In this document: in pieces, positions 1 through 5,329 of the stretch
Position numbering within the stretch: the first letter of the stretch is position 1
How the letters are laid out: each line of letters begins with the position of its first letter
Assembly: GCA_964528095.1 (NCBI GenBank)
Contig: CAZGSG010000385.1
Coordinates: 1 to 5,391, forward strand
DNA length: 5,391 nucleotides
Direction of reading: 5' to 3'
Source of the DNA: CAZGSG01 sp964528095
GTDB taxonomy: Bacteria > Bacteroidota > Bacteroidia > Chitinophagales > Chitinophagaceae
Notes under the pieces: model-generated
The model's input: the letters and a program-made list of their open reading frames with translations, nothing else
What the model was told of the DNA's origin: nothing
Databases searched by the model: none
Made by a program: the position numbers and the translations under genes

Positions 1-388
1 TGGTTTGAAAATGGAGCAAACTTTCAAGTCTGCCCTGTGAGATTTCCGCCTGGTAAGGGGTGTATTGCGTATACCAACCTGGATTTTCAAAAACATTCCG
101 CAAAATGACCGAGGGGGTGATCGTATCATAATAGCCCTGGCCTATATAATTTGAAAAGACTTTGTTCTTTAATGAAACCTCTTTGATATGTTGCAGGTAT
201 TCATGTTCACTCATCGATGCAGGAATCCGCAGTGTATGATCCATACGGATATTCGGAGGAACCGTTTTATCGATCAATTCTTCCAGGCTGTCTGCGCCAA
301 TAGTTTTTAACATCGATTTTGTACTGCTCTTATCAGGACCGATATGGCGGGGTATAAATTCGCCGGATTGTTGTTCGAAAAGATTCAT
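1..388 (-). CDS. gcvP: Glycine dehydrogenase (decarboxylating), P-protein of the glycine cleavage system, N-terminal part
   Basis: This is the first 129 codons of the PLP-dependent P-protein, which decarboxylates glycine and passes the aminomethyl group to the lipoyl arm of H-protein (GcvH) in the cytoplasm. The reading frame is open from the ATG at 388-386 to the window edge, so the gene continues to the left. Recognition rests on hallmark N-terminal motifs: FIPRHIGPD at residues 11-19, LIDKTVPPNIR at 38-48, and the stretch 81-125 with YIGQGYYDT, VILRNVFENPGWYTQYTPYQ and EISQGRLESLL. Family members of the single-chain type are about 950 residues, so roughly an eighth is present. The PLP-binding lysine lies far outside the window. 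No Shine-Dalgarno sequence is visible before the ATG, as is usual in Bacteroidota. A promoter core lies about 110 bases upstream. Identity is near certain; intactness of the rest cannot be judged. Confidence 0.95.
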   Translation of the reverse strand, partial: MNLFEQQSGEFIPRHIGPDKSSTKSMLKTIGADSLEELIDKTVPPNIRMDHTLRIPASMSEHEYLQHIKEVSLKNKVFSNYIGQGYYDTITPSVILRNVFENPGWYTQYTPYQAEISQGRLESLLHFQT

Positions 389-499
389 AATTATAGGTAT
401 GCTATTTTTTATTTTAATGAACTGTTCTCCAAAGGTTTAGCTTAAGAATCTACCCTCAGTACATGAATTTATTTTCAGAAGCTTTAGCGAAGGAAAGTG

Positions 500-507
500 C
501 AAAGTTA
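500..507 (-). promoter_or_regulatory. Probable -7 promoter element for gcvP
   Basis: The minus strand reads TAACTTTG, an exact match to the Bacteroidota -7 consensus TAnnTTTG. A T-run at 527-523 lies 15-17 bases upstream, roughly where the TTTG-type -33 element is expected, but it is not a clean match. If used, transcription would start near 495 and give a leader of about 105 bases before the gcvP ATG. A chance match somewhere in a 300-base gap is not negligible, so this is a moderate call. Confidence 0.45.
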
Positions 508-570
508 CGTTGCGGATACGATAAAAACAGCGCTGTTGTGTGTAGGTGGATAAGCTGGGAAATCTGGGTG

Positions 571-602
571 AATTCAAAAATCAAAATGCAAAATTCAAAA
601 AT
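571..602. repeat. Short AT-rich direct repeat, two copies at 21-base period
   Basis: AATTCAAAAAT occurs perfectly at 571-581 and again at 592-602, separated by a related CAAAATGCA spacer. Degenerate runs of AAAATTC/AAAATGC units of this kind are, from memory, often seen in intergenic DNA of Bacteroidota and some other phyla. No function is shown. It lies upstream of the gcvP promoter candidate. Confidence 0.6.
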
Positions 603-726
603 GCACGCTGAAAACCGGGGTCTCTGTTTTACTTTTCAACCTTACACTAATTTGATTGTCCAAATTCGACGGAGAACTGCTACCTGGGTTAATTAAAAGG
701 TTTATCCGGATCGTTACCGCCCTGGG

Positions 727-1146
727 TTATTCATTTTTATCACGGCCAGCTGCTCCAGGGTCAATAGTATTGTAATCATTATCTGTTACAGGCTTCATCC
801 AAATAGTGCCATTTACAGCTGAGGGAACAATCGCTGTATGTGTCATCGCACTGTTGTGCGAAGCGCCGTGCCAGTGCTCTATATTCACGGGAATTTTTAT
901 CACATCGCCTTCTTTGATGATTTGTATAGGATTGTCTTTTTCCTGGTAATAGCCGATGCCTTCCGTAACAATCAGGATCTGACCATATGGATGACTGTGC
1001 CAGTTGGTTCTTGCTCCTGGTTCAAAGCTTACTTTGGCTACAACGCTGTTTAAATTGTCTCCTGGTTCTACGACCAGGTTGATCCACACATCTCCGGTAA
1101 AATATTCTTTTGGCGCAGGGCTGCCTTTGGGTAATATGGAACTCAT
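727..1146 (-). CDS. Small metal-binding cupin, (R)-mandelonitrile lyase-like family
   Basis: A 139-residue single-domain cupin, probably cytoplasmic (no signal peptide). Cupin motif 1 is FEPGARTNWHSHPYGQ (residues 41-56) with H50, H52 and Q56; motif 2 is VKIP-type 'VIKIP...EHWHG' with H91 and H93. The ligand spacing H-x-H-x3-Q...H (50-52-56-91) matches the Mn-dependent cupin hydroxynitrile lyases described from Granulicella, whose natural role is not settled; the lyase activity here is only a possibility. I chose the ATG at 1146: the frame can be extended to a GTG at 1194, but that would add 16 residues (MRHSIVLVNSENNIYV) outside the cupin homology, and family members are about 130 residues. 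The gene lies 146 bases downstream of the desaturase on the same strand, so shared transcription is possible but unproven. The C-terminal 13 residues or so are a polar tail of unknown use. Confidence 0.88.
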   Translation of the reverse strand: MSSILPKGSPAPKEYFTGDVWINLVVEPGDNLNSVVAKVSFEPGARTNWHSHPYGQILIVTEGIGYYQEKDNPIQIIKEGDVIKIPVNIEHWHGASHNSAMTHTAIVPSAVNGTIWMKPVTDNDYNTIDPGAAGRDKNE

Positions 1147-1198
1147 AACATATATATTATTTTCACTGTTTACCAATACTATTGAATGTCGCACATGC

Positions 1199-1206
1199 TA
1201 AACATA
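1199..1206 (-). promoter_or_regulatory. Weak candidate -7 element for the cupin gene
   Basis: The minus strand reads TATGTTTA, seven of eight matches to TAnnTTTG, about 52 bases before the chosen cupin ATG and just before the alternative GTG. A TATAAT also occurs here in GTTTATAATATG. No clear -33 TTTG is seen. If real, transcription starting near 1194 supports the ATG at 1146 over the upstream GTG. Confidence 0.25.
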
Positions 1207-1292
1207 TTATAAACAACAATAGTTGAACCTGGTTTATACTCCCTGTCTTTACTTGGCGGTGAGTTTTCCTAAAACCTTCGGTCCCGGATTTA

Positions 1293-2210
1293 TTATAGGG
1301 AATCTTTAGTACTCTCCTGTTTCTCCATACGTCGCATTTCATTGCTGGTTTGTGTACTACCATCATGGCTCCAGCCCGGGGGGCCTAATATATACTTCAG
1401 TCGCTGGCGGAAACTAAGCCCGCTTTTTTTCAGATCCGATGCTATGCTGCTCCATTCGTGCATGACCAGGTTTACCGGTGTTTCCTTACTCAATGGTTTT
1501 GTAAGCCCGTATTTAATCGGCTGGTATGTTTTTGCATCCAGTTCAGGTTGAAAAGTACCAAATAGTTTATCCCAGATGATCAGGAACATACCGAGATTTT
1601 TGTCCAGATATTTTACATTAGAACCATGATGTACGCGGTGATGGGAAGGGGTAACAATGATATGCTCCAGCCAGCCGAGTTTGCGGATCTTTTCCGTATG
1701 CACCAGGATACCCCAAATCTGGGTGAGTGAATAAATAAAAGCAATATCCAATGGTTGAAAACCGCAAATGGCCAGGGGTATAAAATAAACAAAGCGGTAA
1801 AGCGGTTCCATTACAGAAGAGCGAAACCCCACTGTAAGATTGAATTTGGGCGAAGAGTGGTGGGTGACATGTGTAGCCCAGAACAGGCGGCAGATATGAT
1901 CCACCCGGTGTAGCCAGTAATACATAAAATCTTCAAAGACCAATAGCACAGTCCAGTATATCCAGGGGTTACGGATAGGTTCAACAATACGATGATTGAA
2001 GAAGAACAACAGGATGACCCCGATATAAATGGCCCTGAATAAAAGATCGATACCCATATTCAGCAGCATCAGGTAAATATTCTGGAAAGTGTCTTTACGG
2101 GAGTAGGTGTCCTGCCGGTGCAAATGACTGAGTAGTAATTCCAGCCCGATCACCAGGATATAAAAAGGTGTTGAAAAAAAATAAAGTAATTGTTCCCTTG
2201 CTGAACCCAT
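1293..2210 (-). CDS. Sterol desaturase / fatty acid hydroxylase superfamily protein (AGMO-like membrane di-iron oxygenase)
   Basis: A 305-residue integral membrane protein of the fatty acid hydroxylase superfamily (COG3000), which uses a histidine-bound di-iron centre and O2 to hydroxylate or desaturate lipids. The histidine boxes are all present: HRVDH (101-105), HVTHH (114-118) and HRVHH (191-195), plus H171 in HTEKI. Hydrophobic segments lie near residues 8-28, 45-71, 84-100 and 137-170. WDKLFGTF (213-220) follows the last box, and the C-terminal tail with GPPGW near 276-280 is typical of one branch of the family. The spacing of the boxes resembles alkylglycerol monooxygenase (AGMO/TMEM195), but the substrate cannot be read from sequence; bacterial ether lipids, sphingolipids and sterol-like compounds are all possible. 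The ATG at 2210 gives a full-length protein. The gene is divergent from the YkgJ-type gene and 146 bases upstream of the cupin. A run of eight T (minus strand) falls within codons 10-13. Confidence 0.9.
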   Translation of the reverse strand: MGSAREQLLYFFSTPFYILVIGLELLLSHLHRQDTYSRKDTFQNIYLMLLNMGIDLLFRAIYIGVILLFFFNHRIVEPIRNPWIYWTVLLVFEDFMYYWLHRVDHICRLFWATHVTHHSSPKFNLTVGFRSSVMEPLYRFVYFIPLAICGFQPLDIAFIYSLTQIWGILVHTEKIRKLGWLEHIIVTPSHHRVHHGSNVKYLDKNLGMFLIIWDKLFGTFQPELDAKTYQPIKYGLTKPLSKETPVNLVMHEWSSIASDLKKSGLSFRQRLKYILGPPGWSHDGSTQTSNEMRRMEKQESTKDSL

Positions 2211-2215
2211 AGCCG

Positions 2216-2223
2216 TAAAAATA
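2216..2223 (-). promoter_or_regulatory. Weak candidate -7 element for the desaturase gene
   Basis: The minus strand reads TATTTTTA, seven of eight matches to TAnnTTTG, ending six bases before the desaturase ATG. The position would give a leaderless or near-leaderless message, like the better-matched elements before the YkgJ-type and MFS genes. No -33 TTTG is visible at the expected distance, so this rests mainly on position. Confidence 0.3.
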
Positions 2224-2245
2224 GTAATTGCTGCGGAATGATTGG

Positions 2246-2253
2246 TAAGTTTG
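2246..2253 (+). promoter_or_regulatory. -7 promoter element of the YkgJ-type gene, near-leaderless
   Basis: TAAGTTTG is an exact TAnnTTTG match ending eight bases before the ATG at 2262. A TTG at 2228-2230 lies 15 bases upstream as a partial -33 element. With transcription expected a few bases after the motif, the message would begin close to position 2258-2260. That places the alternative upstream ATG (2238) outside the transcript and supports 2262 as the start codon. Confidence 0.5.
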
Positions 2254-2261
2254 CAGCGATC

Positions 2262-2744
2262 ATGGAGAAGGATATTTTAAAAAACTGGGAAAAGAAAAGC
2301 GGCGAACGGCAGAAATTGTACAAACAATACCTGCACCGTGCCGATAAAAACACGGTATTGCGGCAATTGCCTGACCTGCACGAAGAAGCTTTCTCCAAGG
2401 TAGATTGCCTCCAATGCGCTAATTGTTGTAAAAACTATTCACCGCGCTTCAAAACCCCCGATGTGAAGCGTATCAGCAAACACTTACGCATGCGCGAAAG
2501 TGATTTTATCGAGACCTATCTGAAAGTGGATGAAGATGGTGATTTTGTAACAAAAACAAAACCCTGTCCATTTTTAGGAGATGACAATTATTGCAGTATC
2601 TATGATCAGCGGCCTTCCGATTGCCATCGTTTTCCATACACCGATGAAGATGTGATTCTGAAAAGACCGAAGCTTACATTAGTCAATTCTACATTCTGTC
2701 CCATTACTTACTATGTGTTGGAAAAACTGATGGAGAAGAAGTAA
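2262..2744 (+). CDS. YkgJ/UPF0153-family cysteine-cluster protein (CxxCxxCC)
   Basis: A 160-residue soluble protein of the CxxCxxCC family (PF03692), thought to bind zinc or an iron-sulfur cluster; the biochemical role is unknown. The signature CLQCANCC supplies C49, C52, C55 and C56, followed by KPCPFL (C102), YCSIYDQRPSDCHRFP (C111 and C121, with the family's typical I-Y-x-x-RP-x-x-C pattern) and FCP (C146). Residues 1-45 are charged and probably helical, preceding the cluster domain. Two in-frame ATG codons compete: 2238 would give 168 residues, 2262 gives 160. I prefer 2262 because a promoter core sits between them and the extra residues (MIGKFAAI) look like read-through of promoter sequence. 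The gene stands alone: divergent from the desaturase and convergent with the MBL hydrolase. No key cysteine appears missing. Confidence 0.9.
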   Translation: MEKDILKNWEKKSGERQKLYKQYLHRADKNTVLRQLPDLHEEAFSKVDCLQCANCCKNYSPRFKTPDVKRISKHLRMRESDFIETYLKVDEDGDFVTKTKPCPFLGDDNYCSIYDQRPSDCHRFPYTDEDVILKRPKLTLVNSTFCPITYYVLEKLMEKK

Positions 2745-2800
2745 GGGATTGAATAACCCGGATGGTTATGGTAAGAACTAAAAGCTGGGCCAGGGTCGTT

Positions 2801-2830
2801 GGGGTTGATTTGTTACAAATAGATAGCCCC
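2801..2830. other. Two-part hairpin downstream of the YkgJ-type gene
   Basis: GGGGTT (2801-2806) can pair with AGCCCC (2825-2830, one G-T pair), and inside it ATTTG (2808-2812) pairs with CAAAT (2816-2820) around a TTA loop, with AGAT bulged on the 3' side. It begins 57 bases after the stop codon at 2744. There is no following T-run, so an intrinsic terminator is not supported; it may protect a 3' end or be chance. Confidence 0.35.
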
Positions 2831-2884
2831 TTGCAGGCGATGAAGCAAGCAATTCAATAATCTTTATGATTTTTAAGAACAGAC

Positions 2885-2938
2885 GTTAGGAACTGGTCCA
2901 GGGATGCAGTCCCAAAGGAGCTAAACGTGGTAGCAAAA
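2885..2938. repeat. Possible dispersed intergenic (REP-like) repeat
   Basis: The block runs from GTTAGGAACTGG through a decayed palindrome AGTCCCAAAGGAGCT (2908-2922) to TAAACGTGGTAGCAAAA. From memory, many Bacteroidota genomes carry dispersed intergenic elements with a GTCCC-loop-GGGAC hairpin followed by TAAA-cgt-ggTAG-aaaa, and this fits that pattern with a disrupted 3' arm (GGAGCT where GGGACT is expected). Only one copy is in this window, so repetition cannot be shown here. Confidence 0.4.
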
Positions 2939-2946
2939 TCATTAAC

Positions 2947-2975
2947 GATTTTTCATTTTCACGTAGTGAAAAATC
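2947..2975. terminator. Strong hairpin between convergent genes, possible bidirectional terminator
   Basis: GATTTTTCA (2947-2955) is perfectly complementary to TGAAAAATC (2967-2975), a nine-pair stem with an 11-base loop. A competing fold pairs TTTTCAC (2956-2962) with GTGAAAA (2966-2972) around GTA. It lies 30 bases beyond the stop codon of the MBL gene and about 200 beyond the YkgJ-type stop. The plus-strand continuation is pyrimidine-rich (CTTATCTC repeated at 2978 and 2994) rather than a pure T-run, so terminator function is plausible, not certain; it fits the MBL gene best by distance. Confidence 0.45.
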
Positions 2976-3004
2976 TCCTTATCTCTTTATTCTCTTATCT
3001 CATT

Positions 3005-3901
3005 TTATTTCTCTGTCAACTCATCATATGCTGCCGTGAGCGAACGTTGAACGCCATCTCCTTTAAATTCTGTTACACCAGGTATCTCAGCGCTCTTTAT
3101 AAACTCTTCTTTTGATTTGCCCGATTTAATAGCGTCTTCGGTAAACTTTAATAATTTTTCGAAATAGTCCTTCATCTTATTGATGTCCTCTCGTTTTCCA
3201 TACACTTCAAACCCCTCGGAAGCATGACCAAATACAAAAGTGGTTTTAATGCCGAAACTTTTGGTGGTCTTGTCCAGTACATTCACCCAGTTGCGTACCG
3301 AAGCCCCGGCCGAGCGGTCTACATACGGATAACGACGGTTATTGACCAGGTCGCCCACATGCACAATATTCGCTTTTTCAAAATGAATAAGCGCGTCGCC
3401 ATCTGTATGCGCGGCGCCGAAATAATGCAGGCTGACGGTTTCTGATCCTATTTTTTCACTCCAGACTGAACCAAATGTTCTGTCGGGGTATAATTGTTTA
3501 TCTTCTGCTTTTTGTGCGATAGCTACACGCTGCTGGTTCTTCAGGGAATTTTCATGGGCCAGTACATGTGGCACCAGTCCTTTAAAAGAAATATTTCCGC
3601 TGCTGTGATCGCTATGATGATGTGTATTGATGAGCAGGTTGAATGGTTGTGTGCTTTGTTTTTTTAATTCATCGATCAGGTGTTTGGATTGTTCAGGAAA
3701 CTGTGCATCCACTACCACTATCCCATCTTTGGATAAATAGAATAAAATGGTGCCTCCTTTTTCAGTGAATACACCCATGTCTTTATTAAGCATAGTGATC
3801 TTCCAGGGGTCTTCAAAAAAAGAAGCCAGCAGGTTTTGTTGTAATAATGTCAATGCTCCGATACCAACGGAAGCGTGCTGAATAAAAGACCGGCGGTGCA
3901 T
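3005..3901 (-). CDS. Exported metallo-beta-lactamase-fold hydrolase with Tat-type signal
   Basis: A 298-residue metallohydrolase. The N-terminus MHRRSFIQ has paired arginines in a Tat-like context, followed by a hydrophobic stretch (about residues 10-27), which suggests folded export to the periplasm, perhaps with cofactor already bound. The MBL fold is complete in its metal ligands: H94, H96, D98 and H99 in THHHSDHSSGN, H165 in AAHTDGD, D184 in VGDL, and H226 in FGHA, consistent with a binuclear zinc site. The C-terminal 60 residues are helical and charged, with GKSKEEF, as in many members of this branch. Substrate is not readable from sequence; beta-lactam, lactone and thioester hydrolysis are all seen in the superfamily, so resistance should not be assumed. 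The ATG at 3901 places the twin arginine at residues 3-4. It lies 75 bases downstream of the MFS gene on the same strand, so the two may be co-transcribed. Confidence 0.9.
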   Translation of the reverse strand: MHRRSFIQHASVGIGALTLLQQNLLASFFEDPWKITMLNKDMGVFTEKGGTILFYLSKDGIVVVDAQFPEQSKHLIDELKKQSTQPFNLLINTHHHSDHSSGNISFKGLVPHVLAHENSLKNQQRVAIAQKAEDKQLYPDRTFGSVWSEKIGSETVSLHYFGAAHTDGDALIHFEKANIVHVGDLVNNRRYPYVDRSAGASVRNWVNVLDKTTKSFGIKTTFVFGHASEGFEVYGKREDINKMKDYFEKLLKFTEDAIKSGKSKEEFIKSAEIPGVTEFKGDGVQRSLTAAYDELTEK

Positions 3902-3976
3902 ATGAATATTTTTACTAAATATAAAGTAAAATCAGCTAAATCACTGGGCAAAGCCTTTAATGGCCGGGCTGGCATA

Positions 3977-5233
3977 TCAGTATTCGAACTTTCTTAATGT
4001 GGGTGCTTTGAACCAGGTAATGATAACTACGATCAGGGTCATACAGCCGCCAAATACCACGGAAGGCACAACTCCCATCAGCCTCGCAGCAAGCCCGCTT
4101 TCAAACTGGCCCAGTTCATTGCTCGAGTTAACAAACATCGAACTCACACTGCTTACCCGGCCACGCATATGATCCGGGGTTTTTAATTGCATGACTGTGC
4201 CGCGTACCACCACACTGATCCCGTCCAGCATACCAGCTATCAGCAATGCAGTAAAAGATAAAATGAACCATTCTGAAAAAGCAAATAAGATAATGCAGAG
4301 GCCGAATCCTGCCACAGCAAGCAATAGTTTTTTCCCCTGTGCTTTTTTCATTGGCGCTATTGTAAGCAAGACCACTACGGTAATGGAGCCCATATCTACC
4401 GCCGCATTCAGCCACCCAAAACCCATTGGACCTATCTTCAATATATCGCTTGCATATACCGGCACCATTGCCACGGCACCTCCAAAGAGCACCGCGAACA
4501 TATCCAGCGAAAGAGCCCCAAGCAATTCTTTTGTTTTAAAAACAAACCGCAATCCTTCTTTTACACTTTCCCAGGTTTTCTTCTCGCCGGTTTGCGCCGC
4601 AGGTGGTTTTGGCTTCAGTTGTGTGAGTATAAGTATCGCAACGATCAGCAGGCAAAAGATGACGACCATTGTACCGGTATTGCCGAGCATGGCGATCAGG
4701 AAACCGCCAACAGCGTGTCCTGTAACAGAGGCCGACAACCAGGAACCCTGGCTCCAGGTAGTGGCGTTTTGCAGGTACTGGCGGGGAACGATATTGGCAA
4801 GCATGGCAGAAAATACGGGCCCGGTAAAGGAACGCACGATACCTGTACAAAATATCACCGCATAGATAGCGATGGCAATATGATGATGACTGAAATTATC
4901 ATGCACCAGCCCGGTAGAAAGAAACAATAAAGCCGCTGCGGCACAGATATAGCAGAACATGCTTTTGAGCAATAACTTTCTTTTCTCACTCACATCTATT
5001 ACATGTCCGGAATAAAGCGCCATGGATAAAGCCGGAATAACTTCAGATAAGCCAATGAGTCCGATAGCAAATGGATCTTTGGTCAATTGATAGATCCACC
5101 AGCCCACAAGCGTGCTCATCATGCGCAAAGCCATGATAAACGTAAATCTTCCGAGTATGAGATTCTTAAATTCCGGTATCCGTATCGATGCAAAAGGATC
5201 GTCCGTTATCTGTGAAGTTGAATTTTCGGCCAT
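3977..5233 (-). CDS. Major facilitator superfamily exporter, EntS/MFS_3 type
   Basis: A 418-residue inner-membrane transporter of the 12-TM major facilitator superfamily, likely a proton-driven exporter. Helix 1 begins near residue 25; a motif-A-like loop GHVIDVSEKRKLL (76-88, D80 and R85) follows helix 2; the central cytoplasmic loop lies near 206-235 between strongly hydrophobic halves; and TPDHMRGRVSSVSSMF (352-367) followed by a G-rich segment is typical of the EntS/MFS_3 branch that includes the enterobactin exporter. No siderophore gene is nearby, so the substrate is unknown. I start at the ATG at 5233: the frame extends four codons to a TTG at 5245, but that codon overlaps an exact promoter core. 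The stop is the TGA at 3979-3977. The MBL hydrolase follows after 75 bases without an evident terminator, so an operon is possible. An antisense frame of 224 codons within it is a shadow. Confidence 0.9.
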   Translation of the reverse strand: MAENSTSQITDDPFASIRIPEFKNLILGRFTFIMALRMMSTLVGWWIYQLTKDPFAIGLIGLSEVIPALSMALYSGHVIDVSEKRKLLLKSMFCYICAAAALLFLSTGLVHDNFSHHHIAIAIYAVIFCTGIVRSFTGPVFSAMLANIVPRQYLQNATTWSQGSWLSASVTGHAVGGFLIAMLGNTGTMVVIFCLLIVAILILTQLKPKPPAAQTGEKKTWESVKEGLRFVFKTKELLGALSLDMFAVLFGGAVAMVPVYASDILKIGPMGFGWLNAAVDMGSITVVVLLTIAPMKKAQGKKLLLAVAGFGLCIILFAFSEWFILSFTALLIAGMLDGISVVVRGTVMQLKTPDHMRGRVSSVSSMFVNSSNELGQFESGLAARLMGVVPSVVFGGCMTLIVVIITWFKAPTLRKFEY

Positions 5234-5242
5234 GTATGCATG

Positions 5243-5250
5243 CAAAGGTA
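5243..5250 (-). promoter_or_regulatory. -7 promoter element of the MFS gene, near-leaderless
   Basis: The minus strand reads TACCTTTG, an exact TAnnTTTG match ending nine bases before the MFS ATG. Like the YkgJ-type promoter it continues as TTTGCA. The expected -33 position (about 5268-5277) falls in an AT-rich palindrome without a clean TTTG. Overlap of this motif with the possible TTG start at 5245 argues for the ATG at 5233. Confidence 0.5.
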
Positions 5251-5265
5251 GGAGAGAGCTGTTGG

Positions 5266-5280
5266 AAAATAATTTATTTT
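5266..5280. repeat. AT-only palindrome upstream of the MFS gene
   Basis: AAAATAA (5266-5272) and TTATTTT (5274-5280) form a perfect seven-base inverted repeat around one T. It covers the place where the -33 element of the MFS promoter should lie, so it might be an operator, or the tail of a terminator for the gene to the right. AT-rich palindromes of this size also arise by chance. Confidence 0.35.
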
Positions 5281-5329
5281 ACAACCCAATCCTGGTACAA
5301 GTATACTGCCGGTTCAATCTGTACGGCAC

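Larger units (their letters stand above)
389..726. other. Intergenic region between gcvP and the cupin gene
   Basis: This 338-base stretch holds no convincing gene. It contains the presumed gcvP leader and promoter (about 389-530) and an AT-rich repeat at 571-602. The part from 605 to 726 is downstream of the cupin stop codon and shows no clear hairpin-plus-T-run terminator. A 77-codon plus-strand frame (463-696) runs through the promoter and the repeat and resembles nothing known; I regard it as non-coding. Confidence 0.6.

Noticed and set aside
389..499. Glycine riboswitch in the gcvP leader
   Set aside because: The leader lacks the conserved G-rich and CCGAAGGGGCAA-like core expected of glycine aptamers; it is AT-rich and unstructured by eye.
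463..696. 77-codon plus-strand reading frame between gcvP and the cupin gene
   Set aside because: It crosses the gcvP promoter candidate and the AT-rich repeat, has no recognisable domain and no promoter of its own.
1147..1194. GTG start that would lengthen the cupin by 16 residues
   Set aside because: The added residues lie outside the cupin homology, and an ATG at 1146 gives the usual family length.
1163..1366. 67-codon minus-strand frame spanning the cupin/desaturase gap
   Set aside because: It overlaps the desaturase C-terminus in another frame and has no recognisable features.
2745..3004. tRNA or other known structured RNA gene in the convergent gap
   Set aside because: The hairpins do not form a cloverleaf, and no T-arm (GGTTCGAATCC-like) sequence is present.
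2927..3115. 62-codon plus-strand frame overlapping the MBL gene end
   Set aside because: It begins inside the putative repeat, runs through the terminator-like hairpin and then antisense to the MBL coding sequence.
4191..4865. 224-codon plus-strand frame
   Set aside because: It lies wholly antisense to the MFS exporter, whose frame shows clear transmembrane and family motifs; the antisense product is rich in S, T and P as expected of a shadow.
5234..5245. TTG start that would lengthen the MFS protein by four residues
   Set aside because: The codon overlaps an exact promoter core and a normal ATG follows directly.
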